A DNA stretch of 60,000 bases from Symsagittifera roscoffensis (GCF_963678635.1 NC_087068.1:50179724-50239723), one strand, 5' to 3'; shown: positions 12,600 to 23,852, numbered from the stretch's first letter. Numbers and translations are program-made. Notes: generated by a model not told the origin, from the sequence alone.

Positions 12600-12775
12600 T
12601 TTTCATGGCGAACACTTCAGATCTCCAAAACGCCAGCTCGTCCTAAGATCTACCGTACACCAGTACCACCATTAAGATCGTTTTTCAATTTACTTACCGG
12701 GTCAAAATTAGATTTTAGCCTAATTAGGTCTTCCATATGTGTTTTCAGCAGTATTATAAACTTTTAAATTGTATC
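12600..12775. repeat. R2 dispersed repeat, copy 1
   Basis: Aligns by eye with 16225-16430: CTTCAGATC, AAAACG(C/A)...CTCG, then TTAGGTCTTC and CAGCAGTATT in the same order and orientation. Diverged. The ATG-led frame across it is probably fortuitous. Confidence 0.5.
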
Positions 12776-13000
12776 AGGGACCAAGTTAACACCCTCCCCC
12801 AAATCCGTTTAGAGGGGAGGATTTAACTTGGTTCTGATTTCGAATTTTCAGCCAATCAGAATAGGGCATTTTTCATGCAGCGCTATGTAGATCAATAAAT
12901 CAAAATGAACGCTGGGGTGGAGGATCTTAATTTGGTCTGTTTGGGGGAAAGGGAAGGGGGGTTGTGGTAAGGATATGTTAACTTGATCCTGTATCAGCTG
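12772..13000. mobile_element. GTTAAC-family TIR element
   Basis: Left end CAGGGACCAAGTTAACACCC (12776) and right end GGATATGTTAACTTGATCCTG (about 12979) are inverted matches. Just inside the left end, ACCAAGTTAACACCCTCCCC pairs with GGGGAGGATTTAACTTGGT (about 12814-12832), giving a compact hairpin. It contains GCCAATCAGAAT, a motif also found in 38377-38479. Confidence 0.5.
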
Positions 13001-13637
13001 AAGTATTTTTCGATCTTTCAAAATTTATTGGACGAGCAACAAAATAATAGACTCTCAAAAAAAAGGAGAATTTCATGTTATTTCTAATGATACCGATTGT
13101 TAATCAATTTTGCAAAATTCACACGTTTCTTTAAAAAGTTTTTATATTTATTTTATTGTTCTGTTTGAATTCTGAGATGTATCAAAAAATCACTATGATT
13201 GATAATTGTGACTACTGGGAGTCTAAAAATGATAGTAATAATCAGTTAAATTTGCGTAAATGAAAGAGCTGACAGAAATTTTTGGTAACTTGGTTCCACA
13301 GTAATTTTAAAAGTTTGAAGTTAAACCTCCTTTAGAACAAGAAAAATCAAAAGACGAGGTGAGTACATTTATTTGCGAAAGTAGGACAAGTGACAAAAAT
13401 TCAAATGACAAAAATGGGGTAAGTGCGTTAAAATATAGTTATTGGCTTGTTTATTATCAAACTTCCAAGACAATATGCTATCTAAATGCTTTTGGAAAAG
13501 GCTGAAACAATTTAATATAGATACAGTATTTTTCTGGTTCATCAAATTACGTGTTATTTTTATGTTTTGAAACTTGACAAAATTATAGAACTTGTGTTTA
13601 CTTTTTTTTAAAATTTAAGAATACCCTTTCGACATCC

Positions 13638-14540
13638 CGGGTTGACCGAAAATGCTTGTCCTACATTTTCCATATATGAAAAAATGCTTATCCTACAATT
13701 TGGTACAATTCCAGAAATACAGAAAATGTTAGGAAAACTCTAAGAAAGCATTTTTTGTATATGAAAACGGTAGAATAAGCAATTTTTCATGTATCGAAAT
13801 TGTGGGATAATCCTTTTTTCATATATTTATGTTTGTATTGTATTGTACGCTCGTGTTAGTTCATATATTATATGTGAAAAAACAATACGAGCGCTTAAAA
13901 CATTGGTGAACTAGACATATTGACAACGGTGTAATAAGAAAAACGAAAAAACAAGCAATAAATTTTTAAAACAAATTTCAGAAAAAAATTGGATTAAGTC
14001 TTATAGGATTTAAACACTCTCATCAAACTCAAACACATTTTATATCCTTATGCAAACACATGATAAACGTTTTGCTAACATTTCTGTTATATTGAAAGAT
14101 AATGGGGAAATGTTTGTCATACAAATAATATCATATATGGAAACTGTATGATGAACAATTTTGTAAGCTCCAAAAACAATTATCGTTTTTGATGAGCAAG
14201 GCGCTCTAAGGTGAGCAAAAAGGCTCTTAATTAATATAAACTTGATGATAAACAACTTTTTAAAGGTTTCTGACTTTTATGGAAAAACGTTTATTATACA
14301 CTTTTCTTATATCGAAATTTTTTGAAAACCATTTTTTTCCAAAAAAAAAAAACGAAACAAACTTTTTTTCATCACCAGACCGCAGAAACTAGTTCGAAAT
14401 TTTTTCAATGGTTTTTTGAAATTGTATGAAAATTTATGATTAGCATTTTTCCATACATTTGATGTATGCAATTTTATGATAAATATTTTTGTTGTATCGA
14501 ATTGTAAGACAAGCATTTTCGGTTTATGGAGGTCAACCCA
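13638..14540. mobile_element. Foldback-type element (family C), copy 2
   Basis: Left end CCCGGGTTGACCGAAAATGC (13638) is mirrored by GCATTTTCGG and GGAGGTCAACCCAGG at 14510-14540. Subterminal copies of ATGCTTATCCTACAATT and its complement fill both arms (13655-13830, 14060-14520). Same construction as 2906-3898 and better preserved at the termini. Both minus-strand ATG-type frames inside (14040-14255, 14307-14516) are explained by the repeats. Confidence 0.6.
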
Positions 14541-14832
14541 GGATTTTTAACAGTTGTTTACAGTTTTTTTTTCAAAAACAAAAGCGCGGATGTTGAAGTA
14601 GAAATGGACAAAAAAACTTTGTATGAAAAGTTCTGTGAAACAAGAAAAAATCTCATCAAATGTATGCGTATTAAGTTCTCGTATTGAAGCGACACGCAGA
14701 AAATTCTAATTGTGTTTAAGCGTGACTAGAAAAGTTTCTGGTTATGAATAATTATATAAAACTTTCAAAATTGCCAATTTGTTTCAATTCTCTTTGAAAT
14801 TTTCCTTTCGCGCATGCAATATTAATTTATAA

Positions 14833-15178
14833 CAAGACTGCTCGTATCAGGGTGAAGCCCTAAATGTTCCGACTGCCTTTTAAATTCAATGGAGCAGTAA
14901 TAACATGAAAAACCTAAATGTAAAATTTAAATGTAAAAGCGTTAATTTTCCCAAATCGACCAAAATGGCAATCTTTAACCCCCATAACTTTACAAAAAAC
15001 GATCACAGGTGAAATATGTTTTCAAATTTAAGCTCAGAACAACAATACCTTTTGAATGATATAAAAAAAATCCCTCAAAAATGGCTAGTTAAAAAGTCGA
15101 AATTTGTCTGAGGAAAAAAAAAACCCACCCCGAACACAAATATTCCGTTACTTTCGTAACGAAAGTCAGAACAATTAT
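14833..15178 (-). repeat. R1 dispersed repeat, near-complete copy
   Basis: Runs inverted relative to 23853-24412. It starts with AACAAGACTGCTCGTATCAG, then GGGTGAAGCCCT, TGTTCCGACTGCC, ACCCCCATAACTTTAC, GATCACAGGTGAAAT, AATGGCTAGTTAAAAAGTCG, CCACCCCGAACACAAATATT and GAAAGTCAGAACAAT. The shared block order defines R1. A more diverged R1-like tract follows to about 15430. Confidence 0.7.
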
Positions 15179-15826
15179 AACTCTTTACTAATTTTGGCTA
15201 AACTAGACCGATTGAGAAGTTAAAATTAGAAATGACTTTTGAGCTGATTCAACAAAACAAAGCGTACAATTCAAACAGAATTGGGAATAAAAGAGCGCTT
15301 TAATTAGCCCAAAATAGCCAAATTGAAAATTTCAAATACCCGCAACTTCACTACAACCTATTCAAGTGGAATCTTCTCTTTGACTTTAGAATATAAAAAC
15401 CTTTCACAAGAAACTTCAAGACATTAAAGCTTTTCAGATGATACAAAACTACCTTTCCTTCACAATTTTTGTTGCGTCAAAAAACGAAACTGATCTGAAT
15501 AAAAAAGAAACACTTCCGAGCAATTATGTTTTTATACTTTTTCGAGAAACCAATGCAATAATCTCATTAAAACAGATTATTTCCTTGACTAAATATTTCC
15601 GGAATCGGATTTTTTTTTCTCCAAAACCAGGTCTTTTATCAAATTTGTAGCCGCCTACAGCGCTTTTATGAGGAAATTATTTATTCCTCCGACTTATTAG
15701 CTTTTTAAAACTAGAATAATTTTGATGACTGGATGTTAAATATAGAGGTAATTTTATGGAAAATCATAAAATAGGAAGTAAGACTACATTAACTGAAGAA
15801 TTAAAAGTGTGAATTTGAAACTACAT

Positions 15827-16081
15827 TTAATTTGAAGCAAAGGTCAAAGCAATGAAACTCCAGAGCAAGACAATATTGTTCAGCCACATCCGACTAGTAA
15901 GGGCTGTAATTGTCACGTAGATTTGCTGATTCACAGATTTTCGGTTTTTTGCTACATCGGCTTCTTGCAACTCATTTCTCACGCTTAATTCAGTTTCTGC
16001 CGCCTCATTGTCCAGTTTTTCGATATGAAAATTAATTTAATCTGAGTTTCCGGTATAACGATTTTTTGGGTCATCAATTTC
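15827..16081 (-). pseudogene. Coiled-coil protein with C-terminal membrane anchor; in-frame TAA
   Basis: On the minus strand one frame runs from an AG acceptor-like site (GACGAATTAG, just above 16081) to TAA at 15829-15827, broken once by TAA at 16039-16037. Downstream of that break 69 codons are open. The first part is rich in E, A, N and Q and looks like a coiled coil (HIEKLDNEAAETELSV). The last 20 or so residues are hydrophobic (MWLNNIVLLWSFIALTFASN). That layout fits a tail-anchored protein such as a SNARE or tether, but I cannot name the family. The TAA may be a real nonsense change, or the true acceptor may lie between it and the coil. Composition is unlike the flanking AT-rich DNA. 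Confidence 0.4.
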
Positions 16082-16224
16082 CTAATTCGTCAGCTTTTTT
16101 CATTAAGAAAAAGGTTTTTCTTTATAACTTAAAAAATGACCTGCGTATATTTTGTGTTAAACAAACTACATTTACAAAAACTGTTAAGAATTAACATGGT
16201 TGATCAAAACCAATTCAAAAAAAT

Positions 16225-16430
16225 AAAACATTTTTTGAAAACCCCCACTCCCATACCAAAATCTTCAGATCACTAAAACGAGCTCGCCTTAATTTTCTAG
16301 CGAACGCCAATTCCATTCTTTTTTCCTTTTATCGGCCAGGTGTTTCTTAGGCTTTAGCTTAATTTGCAGATTAGGTCTTCAGCAGTATTCTCAATTTTTA
16401 AATTTTTGTCAGCTGTTGTATAATCCAGCC
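16225..16430. repeat. R2 dispersed repeat, copy 2
   Basis: Same block order as 12600-12775, including ATTAGGTCTTC followed by CAGCAGTATT. Diverged with small indels. No other copy was found in the window. Confidence 0.5.
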
Positions 16431-17554
16431 TTACAAACCAATTGAAGGCGCAATTGTCTTTTATTTTGACCTTTGTTTGACTCAAAATTTAAGTTAAACT
16501 GTTTAATGTAAGTGAATCAGTCAGTGCTTTGCAATAAAAATACCGTATTTCTTTGATAGCTGCGTTCTTTCTTTGCTAATTAAGCCTATTAAACAGACAA
16601 TGAAGAAAACAAAAAAAAAGAGAAATCTTCTTTCTATAATTCTTCTTTAAGATTAATTTCTTTCATTTACTTTTTTCATTGTTACAATATTGGTTTTAGA
16701 TTTTGATTCACAAAATTCCATCTTATTAAAAATTGAAAGGTTAGATAAACTTATTGTTCCGAATTTGAAGAATGTGAGTGAATGTTTTTTCCTGGGGTAG
16801 TTATTTCTTCACACAATTTTTGACTTTTGATTTAGTTTTTTTAAGTTTTGTTTGACCATCTGAAATCAATCAAGGCTTTTATCCTGTGATCATTTTTTCC
16901 GAAGTAATCATTCATTTCCCCCCCCCGCTGCAATGTTTTTATTTTCGTGTTATATCTCAGATGAACATTCTTTTTTCTTCTGTCTTTCAAAATGGTTGAA
17001 TTAAAAAGTAATGCATTATAGTTTTTCGACGCTATATTTTATGTAGATTCTTTGTTTCACTACCTTTTGAAGCCAAAGCTTTTAAGAATAAGAAGGTGTT
17101 TTTTGCTCAGATAGACTTTTTAAAAAAATTCTATCCCAATCAACTTGAATATCTTGCTTAGACGGTACTTTTTGACGGATCAATTTTCATAATCAAGTCG
17201 CTGCATGACTCACATCATAGAGGGTTGCATTAAAATCAAATATCAATTTTCAACTTTAAAAAATTCTTCAACTGCTTTTTAAAACGGGTTGTTTTTTACA
17301 ATTGAATTCCGGAAAATTGCATAAGACAACCCAAAAAAAAATTGCGGTGTCTTCGTTTATTTGTACGGACTGACAGAAATGCTTATCGTTATAATTCTTT
17401 ACTTTGGAATAACGATTCCGTAAGTCTAGAAATTTGAATAAAAATGACATTAATATACATTATCTCCCGCCTGAGAGGCAAATTATTTCGGTCAAGCTGC
17501 ATTACAAAAAAAAATTGCGAATTATTTGCCAGAAACAAGTAGAAACAGGGATAT

Positions 17555-17595
17555 CTGTTTCCTGTGCAAGTAGCACAGAATTTTCCGACCATAGT
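17555..17595. repeat. Hairpin-bearing repeat end (GCACAG/TTCCGACCA)
   Basis: CTGTGC-AAGTA-GCACAG forms a 6 bp stem directly before AATTTTCCGACCATA. The inverted counterpart at 25464-25500 reads TATGGTCGGAAC, then CTGTGC-TATTT-GCACAG. The two loci are in opposite orientation and share the stem while the loop differs. Confidence 0.5.
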
Positions 17596-18315
17596 CTTTA
17601 AAAAACTACAAAAAAAAAGATTTTTTTTTCTTCAAATTAGTGTAATTTTCTGCGTGGTGTGATAAAAGGATCTGACATAAAACTATAATTTAGGCATATT
17701 CGACAGCAATAGTAATATAAGCAATCAGGACAACAATTTGTGAAGTATTCGAGGACGACTGTTTCTGAAATCAACTAAAATAGTCATTAAAAAAATCGGA
17801 AATTATCACATTTTTTTTAATGAAAACTTTTCAAATTTTTGGTGTTTTGATGCCCAAAATTGCATTAAAACTCTCCAAAAACCTATTTTATTCGAGTAAA
17901 ATTAAAACTAAGCGTCAATAAACTATTGTAAATGGCCTAAATTAAGCATCATTAAGCGTGTTTTCTCGCTTTACTTGCTCGAACTTGGACAAAAAATCGA
18001 TAACTTTAAACTTTTTTTTCGACACTAAGGAAATTTTTTGACAATTTATGATGTTGTGTGAATCACGATTGACAGAATTGAAAAATGATATATCACTCAT
18101 TTCTCTCCGACAACAATTTGTTTTAGCTGATTTATCGTGGAAAACAAAAAAAGAAAAAAATTAAAACGCACCCGAATACAAAGTTTTTCCCCAGTTTATA
18201 AGTGGTCAGAACAACAACAAAAAATTCAGAATTTTATGTTCATGAAGAAAAAGATGTTGTTCCATATAAATAAAAAAACTATGCGAGCAAAATATTAGCT
18301 TAATTGATTTTACGC

Positions 18316-18335
18316 AAGATCATTTAAATGATCTT
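18316..18335. repeat. Perfect 20 bp palindrome
   Basis: AAGATCATTTAAATGATCTT reads identically on both strands. It is flanked by TTACGC-like words on both sides (TACGC before, TACGC after). Confidence 0.8.
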
Positions 18336-19062
18336 ACGCATGATCTTTTGAATAAATATATATATTTTTCCAATAAACACTATATTCAATATCTTTATTG
18401 CAAAAGTATCTGGAGGCAAAGTTTTAAATAAACGTTTTTTGAAAAATTTTGTAAAAATAGTTTTTTTTGATGCGAATCTCCGATGGCCAAGAAAAAATTG
18501 TTCACATATAAAGGCAAAATCCTTTAACAGGTATCCTATACTTTTTCAAATAAAAAATTAGGTAAGTTGCAGTGTGAAATTTTTTCCAAATGAAATAATG
18601 CCCTAGCCACAAAAATTTTGTGCCCTCAAAATAAAATAACAAGTGCTAAGTTCTGAATCAAATGAAGAAATCATAATTAACTTGGAGGCGGAGCAATCTC
18701 TTCTGCAGGACAATCGATAAAATAAACATTACAGTCATCAAAATACCAATGAAATGATTAAAAAATATTTTTGATTTATGAAAAAAATTATAAGGGGCAA
18801 TAGTATCAATTTGAGATAATTCCTTAGCTTATGTAAAATTTATACATGTATTTGGTAGTTTTGAGGATTGTACTGCTTTTTTTTAGCAATAAATCTGTAA
18901 AATTTACTATTTGAAAGTTTTTTTCTGATTTAAGTCCTTTTCTGTTTTAATACCGCTCTGCTTATTTGCTCCTTGACCGGCCAACAATTAGCTTGTCTAG
19001 TTACAATTCGAAAAATTTGTGTGGCTGATAAGATTTTATAATGTTTTTTGTTAGGTTTTCAG

Positions 19063-19153
19063 CATCACAGATAAAGTGTTCAAATTACTTAACGAGCAGT
19101 TTGCCTTGGTCCAAAGAGAGTTTACAGTAGTGCTTAGCACACACAATTATTAG
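19063..19153 (+). CDS. Candidate terminal exon, unknown product
   Basis: A pyrimidine-rich acceptor (TTTTTTGTTAGGTTTTCAG) is followed by 29 codons to TAG. The residues (DKVFKLLNEQFALVQREF) look amphipathic and GC content rises locally. The frame could instead end at a donor inside GTTTACAGTAGTGC. No family is recognised, and no partner exon could be assigned. Confidence 0.3.
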
Positions 19154-20620
19154 CACGTAGAGTCCAATTTCGATCACCACTGAAGAAATTTAGTTTTATT
19201 TTTGGTCTGAATAACTATGAATTGATTTCGAATATAGAAGACAATTTTTTGCTCGTTATTGTCGTTCAAACATCGTTAAAATTATACCAAAGCGGCCGGC
19301 CCTTTGGATGCGAGTTGGTTGTTTTCCTAAAGGAGAGGCCTCCATTAACCCTAAAATTATTTTTTGTGTTACTGATACTTGTCTTGTTTAAAAATGATTT
19401 TAGATTGCAGTATTGGATATAATTTTTAATTTCACAAAAACTGAGCAGGTTTAGCCATTTGAGGTTTCGGCAGCATAGTTGAAATATAATCAAAGTATCA
19501 AGGAAACGAAACTTGAGATTTTGCTTCCTCTTTTACTGTAAATTTTCCGATTGTCATAGTGAGATTGATGACTTCCGAATAAAAGTGATTGCAAAAATTC
19601 AAATTAATGTTGAAACACAAAAAATCCTGGTTCTTGTTCAGGAAAGAAAAATTTTCACAACTTGGATAGAAACAATGAATTGATTAAAAAAGATAATCAC
19701 GAAAAAAAGGAAATTGTTGATGGATGAATTTATGCGGGTTGTGAGTCTAGTTCATAAAGTGCCTATGACATATAAGAAAAATAATCCAATTCTTACTTTC
19801 GGCTAATTGCATTTTGTGAAATCTAATCTTATAATAATAAGAAAAAAATTTTGCCGTTAAGGGCTTATCATGTTTTTCACTTCCCGACAAAAATTCTCAA
19901 CTTTCCTGAGTGAAACTTATCGAAAATGGAAGCGCAGTTGATATACTATCCCAAAATAGCTGAAAATAGCCGCAAAACATGAGATTTACTAATTTATCGG
20001 ACAATATTTTTCATTTTCCTTCCCATTTGTAATTTTATAAAGTTCATTAGGAGGAAATATAAGTTGGGTATCGACGTTTGAGCTATCCGTTTCCTTGTTT
20101 TTGGCAAATTACCCACGCAAGTTCTTTCTTCATCAATTATTGAAACGCAATTTCTACTTTTTGCTATCAAGAACCCTTTTGTTATAAGCTTTTTCTCTCT
20201 GTCAATCCATCAATGTAAATTCTGTATTGGTATTTGAAAATTATAATATTACTTTTTCTCCAAATTGACAAAATTGGAACATTGAGGGAAAATTTAAGCA
20301 ACTAGAGCTCAGTTGGGTTGATTTATTAAACCGCTTAGTTGAAAAAGTTGAATAAAATTGGATCTAAAAGTTTGACTGCTGGTTTATTTCACACACCGAT
20401 ACACAAACCACGTGATATTGGCCTCTTATTCCTTCATTCACCTCGAGTTATCTTTTTAAAGACCTGTGAATTACCTTTTGGACTTACTTCTTCTTTAAAA
20501 ATTGCCCCTAGCTCGGTCAGTTGGGAATTGTTTTCAAATTTCAAACCAATTTTATTGTTTCTGATTTTCACAAAAATCAGCCTGGATTAAAATTTTGACG
20601 ACACTGAGCAAATAAACAAC

Positions 20621-20858
20621 ATGGAAAGTGCTGCTGTTACGTCATCCAATCCCGACTATGAGGCTGATGACATAATTTACCCTCAGTGGTTTATCATAAC
20701 TTATAATAACACCATCTTCTTATGTCTGTTGGTGGGTTTCGTGAGCAACTTTTTCATCCTCGTCAACAGCTTCACAGATGCAAAAATGAGAACCACCAAC
20801 TACTTCTTTGTCATGAATTTGGTCGTCGTCGATATTTTCGTCATTCTCGGAATTCTTG
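20621..20858 (+). CDS. Class A GPCR, first coding exon (N-terminus, TM1, TM2)
   Basis: The exon starts with ATG (context ACAACATGG) and encodes 79 residues plus one base. A short acidic extracellular tail (residues 1-24) carries no cleavable signal peptide. TM1 spans about 26-50 with the conserved Asn in GFVSNFF (N43, position 1.50). TM2 spans about 60-80 with N-L-x-x-x-D (NLVVVD, D71, position 2.50). The frame runs on only to a stop at 20873-20875, and ILG|GTAATT is a good donor after 20858. The phase-1 junction matches the acceptor at 21234. Rhodopsin-family receptors act at the plasma membrane through G proteins; the ligand cannot be told from these parts, though a peptide or amine receptor is plausible. 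Confidence 0.85.
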
Positions 20859-20981
20859 GTAATTACATATTTTAATTAATTATACAAAACAGAGAGCCCC
20901 TATAAAGAACTTACTCAACCCATTACGCAGATGCAAAAACTGTACCAAACATTAAATTGTTATCCCATATTGCAATATTGA

Positions 20982-21140
20982 GTGCGGGCAGTAGACTATT
21001 TAGGGGGTGGACATTTTTTTCTCAGGGATTCGAACCTTTGCCGACCCAAAAACGCGCAGAAAAAACGCAACTTTTTGGTCAAAATTTTTCAAAAAGTGCC
21101 TAAAAACGCCAAGAAAATCCTAGATCCGCCCCTGGGTGCG
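20982..21140 (-). repeat. hAT-like MITE fragment inside GPCR intron 1
   Basis: The right end reads AATCCTAGATCCGCCCCTG (to 21132); on the minus strand this is CAGGGGCGGATCTAGGATTT, a terminus type shared with 48042 and approximately with 50231. Internal blocks (GCCGACCC, TTTTTCAAAAAGTGC) match 2250-2415. It lies wholly in the 376 bp intron between the two receptor exons. Confidence 0.55.
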
Positions 21141-21234
21141 GGTGAGGGGGTGGTATTAAAAATCTGTTTTGGGTAATCGGGGTGGAGGGATTTGTTAAGT
21201 AGGTGCGGTGCTTTTATTGTGGCTTTTGTTGCAG

Positions 21235-21406
21235 TGGTGAAGGAAGTGGCGATTGCGATGGAGAGCGAGAACTTCTTCCTGGCCTGTTTCCCCACAGTGT
21301 GGAACTTCGTGGTGAACTACAGCGCTTCCAACTACATCCTCCTCATCCTCTGCTACGAGAAGTTCGTCATGATCACTCTCCCCTTCCGCAAGGACAAACT
21401 CCTCTG
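21235..21406 (+). CDS. Class A GPCR, second coding exon (ECL1, TM3, start of ICL2)
   Basis: The acceptor is CTTTTGTTGCAG, and the exon continues the frame of the first exon with a split Val codon. Counting from that start, C97 is the conserved TM3 cysteine (position 3.25). TM3 runs through YILLILCYEKF, followed by the usual hydrophobic-x-x-P-F motif (ITLPF). The E/DRY motif is replaced by E121-K122-F123. The exon ends at a GTCAGT donor after 21406, in phase 2. It is GC-rich with a strong codon bias towards C-ending codons, unlike the introns. TM4-TM7 were not found downstream, so the gene either has long introns or is truncated. Confidence 0.85.
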
Positions 21407-21758
21407 GTCAGTTCACTTCACTTCACTCATTAACCTATCTCTCATTATTCATAAACAGCTCAGGTGGCCGAAAGTTCAGGTGGCCGAAAAGAAAACTACT
21501 AAAACTGAACAGAGCATAGAAACCATAATAATAAAAATAATTTGTTTTCAAGTCGCGGTTGGTTACAATCAAAGATCGAATTATGTATAACTTGATGAAG
21601 CACGAACTTGGGAGATCGTTAAGAGAGTGACGTCTCCTCCGGGAAATTAATAGACATAGTATAGGCCTATCATTATAAACCAGCCGAAAGTTGCGTGATT
21701 TTTGTTATTGCTCGGGTCAGTTTAGCCATTTTATTCTCTGGCTTATAAGCAGACCAAT

Positions 21759-21865
21759 TTTTGAGTGTAGACAAGCTGGCCGAAAAAAACTGACCAAAAT
21801 TATACCAAGAACTTGTGCGATTTTTGAGTGTAGACAAGCTGGCCGAAAAAAACTGACCAAAATTA
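21759..21865 (+). repeat. 63 bp direct tandem duplication
   Basis: TTTTGAGTGTAGACAAGCTG followed by GCCGAAAAAAACTGACCAAAA occurs at 21759 and again 63 bases later at 21822 with almost no change. GGCCGAAA words also occur at 21463-21490. The frames open across it on both strands are by-products of the repeat. Confidence 0.8.
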
Positions 21866-21997
21866 GCCAAAACTCGAGTGGTTTTTTTAAGTGTTACGTA
21901 CTTGTTAAATGTAGCTTTTCTGTATGTTCGGGTTTTTTGGTCAAAATGATAGCTAGTTTAGATTCCTTCATTTTTTTGGTTCTTTCAAACTTTTCAG

Positions 21998-22022
21998 GAA
22001 GTGAGACGGAACTTTGGACCAG
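21998..22022 (+). CDS. Candidate 25 nt microexon
   Basis: A very strong acceptor (TTTTTGGTTCTTTCAAACTTTTCAG does its work over 21973-21997) is followed 25 bases later by CCAG|GTAGCA. It follows the GPCR exons, but joining it to the GTCAGT donor of exon 2 gives a TGA. So either it belongs elsewhere, exon 2 ends at a weaker donor, or it is not an exon. Confidence 0.22.
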
Positions 22023-22615
22023 GTAGCATTATCTTTGATTTATAGTTGGAATGAAAGGGGAATAGTTATAACAGAATTTAACCAGTGAAGTTCACACACA
22101 CGCACATTTCACATGAATAAACTTCTCTTTAGGAAGGAAAGAATGATTATCTGTTATTTTAGCCATAATTACCCAAATTTGAAGATTTTTATCTATTTTA
22201 TTTTAATCTGCTCACAACACCCACAGGAAAAAAAACTAAAGGGAAAAAATCCAAAGAAAACTTTTTTCAAGTTTTATAATTTTTTTCTTTTTTCTTAAAT
22301 CTTTCTGATTCTTTTCTTTCTGGTTTTACTTCTTTTACTGCTGAGTAATCAAGTATTTTGCGAGGAACCATAAAACGAAAAAAATAACTGTAATAAGGCA
22401 ACTATGTTTGATAATTTTAGTTTGATAGTTTCACTAAATATTTACTGTTGAATCATTTTCAGACATGATTTTTCCATTTGCTAGTTTCTCCTTTTGAGAT
22501 ACAATTTTCAGATTTTGAAACAAAAAAAATTGCTTCTCAGATTTTGATGATTGAAATTTGCTAGAATCATAACGAAATACCGAATGTACAGATTTGAATG
22601 GTTTGTTTTACACAG

Positions 22616-22713
22616 AGTCGCCAGTTCTATTTGAGAAACTAATTAAGACGTCTAGAGGTATAAAAAACACCAACGCTAGAATGCACAAAGAAACCAAGAA
22701 AAACAAAATTTAG
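22616..22713 (+). CDS. Candidate exon, unknown product
   Basis: Acceptor TTTGTTTTACACAG, then a 32-codon frame to TAG, or a shorter exon ending at the donor CTAGAG|GTATAA after 22657. The residues begin SPVLFEKLIKTSRG. Its phase does not fit the receptor exon 2. No family recognised. Confidence 0.28.
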
Positions 22714-22740
22714 AGTAAACAAAATAGGCATGCGAACCTC

Positions 22741-22989
22741 ATGTCAAAAAAAGTAGTATGGTCTTTGATTCAACTTGCGCTAGTCATACAATTCCCGGGT
22801 CGTTTCTACTTATTTCGCCCGAATTCGCCCGAAGCTCAAATTATGAGAACAGAAATAAAAATGGTCCAATGTGATTGGCTGAAATTATCTACAAAAGGCA
22901 TCTTTAGCTGGAACAAGGCAATAAATTATTACAGATGCGCAGCTCAGTTATTTTGGGCGGAAAAACTAAAAAAGAACCATGCATTATAG
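22741..22989 (+). CDS. ATG-led ORF, unknown product
   Basis: 82 codons from ATG. The N-terminus is hydrophobic (VVWSLIQLALVIQF), signal-like; the rest contains several W, C and Y residues and no domain I know. GTGATTGGCTGAAA inside it resembles a motif in the small MITEs of this window, so part may be repeat-derived. Confidence 0.25.
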   Translation: MSKKVVWSLIQLALVIQFPGRFYLFRPNSPEAQIMRTEIKMVQCDWLKLSTKGIFSWNKAINYYRCAAQLFWAEKLKKNHAL

Positions 22990-23068
22990 CCCTCAGGCTA
23001 GTGCAAAAAATATATAGCTCCAAAGCTATCCGATGGTTTTGATGGTACGGAATAATTAATTTTGACCT

Positions 23069-23225
23069 TTTCTGTTATACGACCCAAAAACGGATAATTT
23101 TACTATTCTGAAATCTTGATCACAATGCTCGAATCTATTTGGTTGAAATTCATATACGCCAAAAGTCATATGACAAAAAAGAAGCTCAATTAACAGTTTA
23201 ATTATTTTCGGCCGTATAACAGAAA
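23069..23225. mobile_element. 157 bp MITE with perfect 13 bp TIR, copy 1
   Basis: TTTCTGTTATACG at 23069-23081 and its exact complement CGTATAACAGAAA at 23213-23225. The interior (GAATC(T/G)ATTTGGTT..., CTCAATTAAC) aligns with 45448-45596, which has the same termini. Two diverged internal copies with conserved termini indicate a mobile family. Confidence 0.75.
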
Positions 23226-23444
23226 TGACCCAGTAAATTAATAGGGGCTATAATAGAAAAATCCGGGTTGAATTTTTTGTCAAGTAATTTCCACGGTAAG
23301 AGGGCAATTGGGTCATTGGTCTTCGACAATTTACAAAAGAAGGGGATCAAGGAAGCCCAGTTTGGATCCAAATAGGTAGACAACTCGGCTGGTCTAACCC
23401 ATTCAAAAGCGTATAGAGGAACAAAAACTTGACTCATTGAACCC
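23198..23444 (-). CDS. Candidate exon, unknown product, 3' end in MITE
   Basis: On the minus strand a good acceptor (CTGTTTTGTTATTAG) precedes an 82-codon frame with an ATG at 23437. Composition is rich in W, P, F and L (for example FEWVRPAELSTYLDPNW) and is not the AT-rich random type. The last 10 or so codons lie in the MITE at 23069-23225, so the natural 3' end may have been altered by the insertion. A possible first exon lies upstream at 23547-23514 (ATG in good context, donor ATAG|GTAGCA), leaving a 69 nt intron, but its phase is one base off. No domain recognised. Confidence 0.33.
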
Positions 23445-23852
23445 CTAATAACAAAACAGAAGCTTTTCGTGGATTTTATTAGCCTCTTTGGCTGTCGAAA
23501 TCTTCTGTGCTACCTATGTTCCAGTAATCCTTGGTGTTACACTCCATTTGTTCTGCTTGAACGAAAATTCATGAAACCAATTTATAGAAAACTAGCCTAA
23601 TTAGAGGTGTTTATACTTATTTCGACCAAAATAGCCAAACAGCGCATCAATATTTTAATGCCGTATTCAAACCAACGATGCCAAACGTGTTGATAATTCG
23701 GGTCAATCAAATTGAAGAATTTTAATTTCTGCTCTCATAACTTGAGGAAATAAAAAAAAAACATCAATTCCCAAAATTTAATGTCCGACAATTTTCTTTA
23801 TACTTTTCAATTGTATATCAAGCGTGTTGTTTTCGTTGGAACTATATGACTA

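Noticed and set aside
13302-13358. 57 nt interval with good acceptor (GGTTCCACAG) and donor (GACGAG|GTGAGT)
   Set aside because: All three frames contain a stop, so it cannot be an internal coding exon; at most a noncoding exon.
21027-21045. Perfect tRNA B-box word (GGATTCGAACC on the plus strand)
   Set aside because: No A-box at tRNA distance on the minus strand, and it sits in a repeat block shared with 2225-2260.
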